Positions 60,863 through 64,000 of a stretch of DNA of 64,000 bases are shown one piece after another. This DNA is from Pseudomonas sp. REP124 (lineage in GTDB: Bacteria; Pseudomonadota; Gammaproteobacteria; Pseudomonadales; Pseudomonadaceae). Below the pieces are notes generated by a model. It was not told where the DNA came from. It worked only from the letters and a program-made list of their open reading frames with translations, and ran no database searches. The stretch covers positions 1 through 64,000 of the forward strand of contig NZ_JAIQWX010000014.1 in NCBI RefSeq assembly GCF_020164475.1, written 5' to 3'. The position numbers and the translations under genes were made by a program. Position 1 is the stretch's first letter, and each line of letters opens with the position of its first letter.

Positions 60863-61048
60863 ATGGATATCGGGATGATTCGTGGCCTGGGCACCGTCGT
60901 GGTGATGGTGGCCTTCGTGGGTCTAGCCTTGTGGGTGTTCAGCCCCAAGCGCAAGTCGGAGTTTGAAGACGCGACCTTGCTGCCTTTCGCGGATGATCCC
61001 GAAGCCATCAAGCACGTCGAGCAAGCTTCTAGGAGTAACAAAGAATGA
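60863..61048 (+). CDS. ccoQ: CcoQ1, small cbb3 oxidase subunit
   Basis: 61 residues, [20 protein letters not shown] at the start; one membrane helix (about 8-27) and a charged tail. Four-base overlap with ccoP1. Confidence 0.92.
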   Translation: MDIGMIRGLGTVVVMVAFVGLALWVFSPKRKSEFEDATLLPFADDPEAIKHVEQASRSNKE

Positions 61049-62028
61049 CTACATTCTGGAGTCTGTACGTCACAGTCCTCAGTCTCGGTACGATCTTTTG
61101 CCTGACCTGGCTGCTGTTGTCGACCCGCAAGGGCCAGCGCAGCGAGGCCACCGAAGAGACGGTTGGGCACTCTTTCGACGGGATCGAGGAGTACGACAAC
61201 CCGCTGCCGAAATGGTGGTTCATGCTGTTCGTGGGCACCATCGTTTTCGCCCTGGGCTACCTGGTGCTGTACCCGGGCCTGGGCAACTGGAAAGGCCTGC
61301 TGCCAGGTTACAACTACCTGGATAACGAGAAGCAGACCGCGTTCGCCAACGGCCAGACCGGCTGGACCGGCGTTCACGAGTGGGAAAAGGAAATGGCTCG
61401 TTCGGACGCCAAGTTCGGTCCGATCTTCGCCAAGTTCGCCGCCATGCCGATTGAAGAAGTGGCCAAGGACCCGCAAGCCCTGAAGATGGGTGGCCGCCTG
61501 TTCGCCTCCAACTGTTCGGTCTGCCACGGTTCCGACGCCAAGGGCGCCTACGGCTTCCCTAACCTGACCGACAACGATTGGCGCTGGGGCGGCGAGCCGG
61601 AAGCCATCAAGACCACCATCATGGGCGGTCGCCACGCGGTCATGCCGGCGTGGGCTGACGTGATCGGCGAGCAAGGTGTAGCGGACGTTGCCGCGTTCAT
61701 CGTGACCAACCTCGACGGCCGCAAACTGCCGGAAGGCACCAAGGCCGATGCGGCCAACGGCCAGAAGCTGTTCGCTGCCAACTGCGTGGCCTGCCACGGT
61801 CCGGAAGGCAAAGGCACCCCGGCCATGGGCGCGCCAAACCTGACTCACCCGGCGGCGTTCATTTACGGTTCGAGCTTCGCTCAACTGCAGCAGACCATCC
61901 GTTACGGCCGTCAGGGCCAGATGCCTGCGCAAGAGCAGATGCAAGGCAACGACAAGGTTCACCTGCTGGCCGCTTACGTCTACAGCCTGTCTCATGGTGA
62001 GAAGGCTCCGGTGGAAGATGCTCAGTAA
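61045..62028 (+). CDS. ccoP: CcoP1, diheme cytochrome c subunit of cbb3 oxidase 1
   Basis: 327 residues. Two membrane helices, then CSVCH and CVACH heme motifs. The ten-residue excess over CcoP2 is mainly an insert [17 protein letters not shown] between the second helix and the first cytochrome domain. A strong terminator follows. Confidence 0.96.
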   Translation: MTTFWSLYVTVLSLGTIFCLTWLLLSTRKGQRSEATEETVGHSFDGIEEYDNPLPKWWFMLFVGTIVFALGYLVLYPGLGNWKGLLPGYNYLDNEKQTAFANGQTGWTGVHEWEKEMARSDAKFGPIFAKFAAMPIEEVAKDPQALKMGGRLFASNCSVCHGSDAKGAYGFPNLTDNDWRWGGEPEAIKTTIMGGRHAVMPAWADVIGEQGVADVAAFIVTNLDGRKLPEGTKADAANGQKLFAANCVACHGPEGKGTPAMGAPNLTHPAAFIYGSSFAQLQQTIRYGRQGQMPAQEQMQGNDKVHLLAAYVYSLSHGEKAPVEDAQ

Positions 62029-62068
62029 GGCAAACGCCTCGGGCGATTGAACCCAAGCAGCGCTTCAC

Positions 62069-62107
62069 AAAAAATCCGATGCCAGTCTCCTGGCATCGGA
62101 TTTTTTA
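62069..62107 (+). terminator. Terminator of cco operon 1
   Basis: AATCCGATGCCA, GTCTCC loop, TGGCATCGGATT, then TTTT; A and T runs on both sides allow bidirectional use. Confidence 0.95.
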
Positions 62108-62125
62108 TGCCCGACGCACTCCTCC

Positions 62126-62225
62126 TGTAGGAGCGAGCACGCTCGCGATGGAGTCTCAGCCACCGCGGGGTGTCAGACAGCCAGCGTTATCGTTGACGAC
62201 CATCGCGAGCGTGCTCGCTCCTACA
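62126..62225. repeat. REPIN, class C
   Basis: Left arm GAGCACGCTCGCG pairs fully with the right arm CGCGAGCGTGCTC. It abuts the stop codon of the acidic gene at 62230. Confidence 0.92.
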
Positions 62226-62229
62226 GGGG

Positions 62230-62538
62230 TTACGCTCCGGATTCAGGATCGCTTGCGGGCAAGTCTGGGGAAGTCTGCCCGGTTTCTTCCCGCTCGATCG
62301 CCTGCGGATCATCCTGCGCCTCACCGACACCACTGTGAGTTCCGGCCTGCGGATGCTCGCTCGACACCCTGTTGGTGACATCAACATCCGTCATATCTTC
62401 ATCGACCGGCGACTCATCATCCGGCGCCAGCGGAACCTCGGACCCGCTTTGCCTCGGGTCATGCCCGGTTTCGTTGTCGGTCGTGCGCGTGACTTCCTGC
62501 TGCGACATGTTTCCAGGTGCATTCTCGTCAATGTCCAT
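62230..62538 (-). CDS. Acidic, disordered small protein of unknown function
   Basis: 102 residues. About a quarter Asp/Glu, no cysteine, no aromatic residue, hardly any leucine or isoleucine, so it should be unfolded in isolation. Segments such as DDESPVDEDMTDVDV and EAQDDPQAIEREETG dominate. A good ribosome site (GGAG, eight bases before the ATG) argues that it is translated. It lies on the opposite strand between ccoP1 and the toxin-antitoxin pair. No recognised family. Confidence 0.6.
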   Translation of the reverse strand: MDIDENAPGNMSQQEVTRTTDNETGHDPRQSGSEVPLAPDDESPVDEDMTDVDVTNRVSSEHPQAGTHSGVGEAQDDPQAIEREETGQTSPDLPASDPESGA

Positions 62539-62666
62539 GCTGCTTCTCCGTTCGCATGCGCGGGATATCCGCTCTTAAACGTGAGAAACAATGCAGCGGC
62601 TTGAGTGCCTTGCATTGGACGAATGGTGAGCGACAACCGCATTGAAGTTGCGGGCAGTGCGAACTA

Positions 62667-62682
62667 GTAGTAACGTTTCTAC
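62667..62682. promoter_or_regulatory. Candidate toxin-antitoxin operator
   Basis: GTAGTAAC/GTTTCTAC, a 16-base palindrome with one mismatch, 25 bases before the antitoxin start and just before its AGGAGGG ribosome site. Confidence 0.6.
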
Positions 62683-62706
62683 ATTAGCCATTCAGGAGGG
62701 TCAGAC

Positions 62707-62964
62707 ATGATGGCCATCACCACCATTTCCAGCCGCGAATTCAACCAGGACACAAGTGGTGCCAAAAAAGCCACGCGCCAGGGACCGGTTTTCATCACTG
62801 ATCGAGGCAAACCAGCCCACGTGCTGCTAAGTATTGAGGAGTACCAAAAACTGACCGGCATGAACGCCGACATCGTTGACCTGCTCGTCATGCCGGAAGC
62901 GGCAGATATCGAGTTCGAAACCGAGCGTGCCGTGATCAATCATCGCCCTGTGGATCTGTCCTGA
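62707..62964 (+). CDS. Phd/YefM-family antitoxin
   Basis: 85 residues (84 if the second ATG at 62710 is used). SSREFNQDTSGAKKATRQGPVFITDRGKPAHVLLSIEEY as an N-terminal Phd/YefM DNA-binding fold (FITDRGKPAHVLLS is the signature), then an acidic C-terminal tail (IEFETERAVINHRPVDLS) that should wrap around the toxin. Its stop overlaps the toxin ATG (TGATG). Autorepression through the palindrome upstream is inferred. Confidence 0.9.
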   Translation: MMAITTISSREFNQDTSGAKKATRQGPVFITDRGKPAHVLLSIEEYQKLTGMNADIVDLLVMPEAADIEFETERAVINHRPVDLS

Positions 62965-63374
62965 TGTACCTACTCGATACCAATGTCATTTCGGAACTGC
63001 GCAAACCCCAGGCAGACGCTAACGTCGTCGCCTGGGCCAAAAGCATCATCGCACCACGCATGTTTATTTCGGCCATTACCGTGAAGGAACTGGAGACCGG
63101 GGTTCTGCGCATGGAACGTCGTGATCCAGCGCAAGGAAAGGTATTGCGCAGCTGGCTCAAGCGCCATGTCTTACCGGCTTTCGATGCCCGGATTCTGCCA
63201 GTCGATACTGCCGTGGCGCTTCGCTGCGCCAGTCTGCATGTGCCAGACCGCGCCAATGAAGCCGACTCCTTGATTGCCGCGACGGCGCTGGTCCATGGCC
63301 TGACTGTGGTCACACGCAACATCGGCGACTTCCAGGCCAGCGGTGTTCAGCTCATCAACCCATGGGCCGATTGA
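62964..63374 (+). CDS. PIN-domain toxin (VapC/FitB-like ribonuclease)
   Basis: 136 residues, complete PIN domain. Acidic active-site residues: Asp5 (YLLDTNVISEL), Glu42 (TVKELETG), Asp101 (NEADSLIAA) and Asp122 (GDF). VapC toxins cut initiator tRNA or rRNA; the target here is unknown. Pairs with the Phd-type antitoxin directly upstream (one-base overlap). Confidence 0.92.
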   Translation: MYLLDTNVISELRKPQADANVVAWAKSIIAPRMFISAITVKELETGVLRMERRDPAQGKVLRSWLKRHVLPAFDARILPVDTAVALRCASLHVPDRANEADSLIAATALVHGLTVVTRNIGDFQASGVQLINPWAD

Positions 63375-63414
63375 CCTCTCCACCGCGCAAAACCGGCCAT
63401 AATTCACAAGTCAA

Positions 63415-63428
63415 TTGATACAGGTCAT
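63415..63428 (+). promoter_or_regulatory. Candidate ANR box upstream of ccoG
   Basis: TTGAT-ACAG-GTCAT matches eight of ten fixed positions of TTGAT-N4-ATCAA. It is 153 bases before the ccoG start and would give ccoG its own oxygen-regulated promoter. Confidence 0.6.
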
Positions 63429-63580
63429 TACACGGTCATTTGATTTCCACCAACGTGACCAAAGGTCGCACCCTTGAGCCAGAGCGACAGGCGTATCATT
63501 GCGCCACTGCGACACCCCTTTTTGACCGCGGTTGGCACGTACTGACCGAGGCATTTTTCCACTGCCGTGGGATGCAACCG

Positions 63581-64000
63581 ATGAGCAACCAGATTCCGGT
63601 ACACGACGTTACTCCGCCCGCCAAAAACGCGAATAACAGCGTCGACCTCTACGCCTCCCGGGAAAAGATCTACACCCGCGCTTTCACCGGCCTGTTCCGC
63701 AACCTGCGGATGGCAGGCGGTGCCGTGTTGTTCCTGCTGTATTTCGGCACGGTGTGGCTGAACTGGGGCGGACACCAGGCCGTCTGGTGGAACCTGCCGG
63801 AGCGTAAGTTTTTCATCTTCGGCGCCACCTTCTGGCCCCAGGATTTCATCCTGCTCTCGGGCATGTTGATCATCGCCGCCTTCGGCCTGTTCTTCATCAC
63901 CGTGTACGCCGGCCGGGTCTGGTGCGGTTACACCTGCCCGCAAAGCGTCTGGACGTGGATCTACATGTGGTGCGAAAAGGTCACCGAAGGCGACCGCAAC
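63581..64000 (+). CDS. ccoG: CcoG, cbb3 oxidase assembly iron-sulfur protein (5-prime part)
   Basis: 140 codons from ATG 63581 (MSNQIPVHDVTPPAKN); cut by the window end. Two membrane helices are visible (RMAGGAVLFLLYFGTVWLNW and ILLSGMLIIAAFGLFFITVY), then the first cysteines of the redox centre, RVWCGYTCPQSVW. The RdxA/FixG/CcoG family reduces Cu(II) for CuB insertion into CcoN. It normally begins the ccoGHIS assembly operon. About 340 further residues with ferredoxin-like clusters are expected beyond the window. Confidence 0.93.
   Translation, partial: MSNQIPVHDVTPPAKNANNSVDLYASREKIYTRAFTGLFRNLRMAGGAVLFLLYFGTVWLNWGGHQAVWWNLPERKFFIFGATFWPQDFILLSGMLIIAAFGLFFITVYAGRVWCGYTCPQSVWTWIYMWCEKVTEGDRN

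Overview
The window is chromosomal DNA of a Pseudomonas, most likely of the P. fluorescens group. The evidence is high-GC codon use, gene order that can be followed gene by gene against P. aeruginosa PAO1 (rssB-rssC, mlaA, queF-copRS, lolCDE, sthA, gap-mfd, nagZ-psrA-lexA-sulA, topA, fadBA, uup-slt, then tusA-acnA-aer-cco), and dense Pseudomonas-type palindromic intergenic repeats (REP/REPIN). I recall that synteny from knowledge of PAO1; it was not computed. There are no rRNA genes, tRNA genes, CRISPR arrays, prophage or insertion sequences that I can see.

Layout. 1-5.5 kb: RssB/RssC partner-switching pair, the outer-membrane lipid-asymmetry protein MlaA, a HAD-like protein that has lost its catalytic aspartates, a DUF4404 protein, QueF and a periplasmic cupredoxin. 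5.6-7.7 kb: CopRS copper two-component system, divergent from the cupredoxin across a CopR-like box. 7.8-11.1 kb: LolC-LolD-LolE lipoprotein exporter with a terminator before the last gene. 11.1-21.2 kb: PilZ protein, glycerophosphodiesterase, soluble transhydrogenase, ApbE, a long-form GAPDH, Mfd and CsiV. 21.2-29.1 kb: a SWIM-SNF2 helicase, purine/peptidoglycan recycling genes (MTI phosphorylase, NagZ), the fatty-acid regulator PsrA with two operators, LexA-SulA with two SOS boxes and two small conserved genes. 29.1-37.2 kb: TopA, a DUF1653 protein, the FadBA beta-oxidation complex, a 600-base gap with an orphan terminator that may mark a small RNA, and a universal stress protein. 37.3-48.5 kb: Uup, Slt, an ABC exporter, a PA1571-family mini-protein, PdxB, a MATE pump, TusA and RlmM. 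48.7-64 kb: AcnA, a CPBP membrane protease, the aerotaxis receptor Aer, an alpha/beta hydrolase, two tandem cbb3 oxidase operons (ccoN2O2Q2P2, then ccoN1O1Q1P1), an acidic orphan gene, a Phd/PIN toxin-antitoxin pair and the start of ccoG.

The genes mostly act independently as core housekeeping functions. The clear regulons are SOS (lexA-sulA), PsrA/fatty acid (psrA and probably fadBA), copper (CopRS and cupredoxin) and oxygen respiration (aer, both cbb3 operons, ccoG, with candidate ANR boxes before ccoN1 and ccoG). The best leads for something new are the orphan-terminator transcript near 36.0 kb, the paired operator-like repeats between gap and mfd, the compensatory base changes in the REP arms, and the toxin-antitoxin insertion that separates the cbb3 structural genes from their assembly genes. 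I do not see a clear novel multigene system; this is mainly conserved genome with informative regulatory detail.
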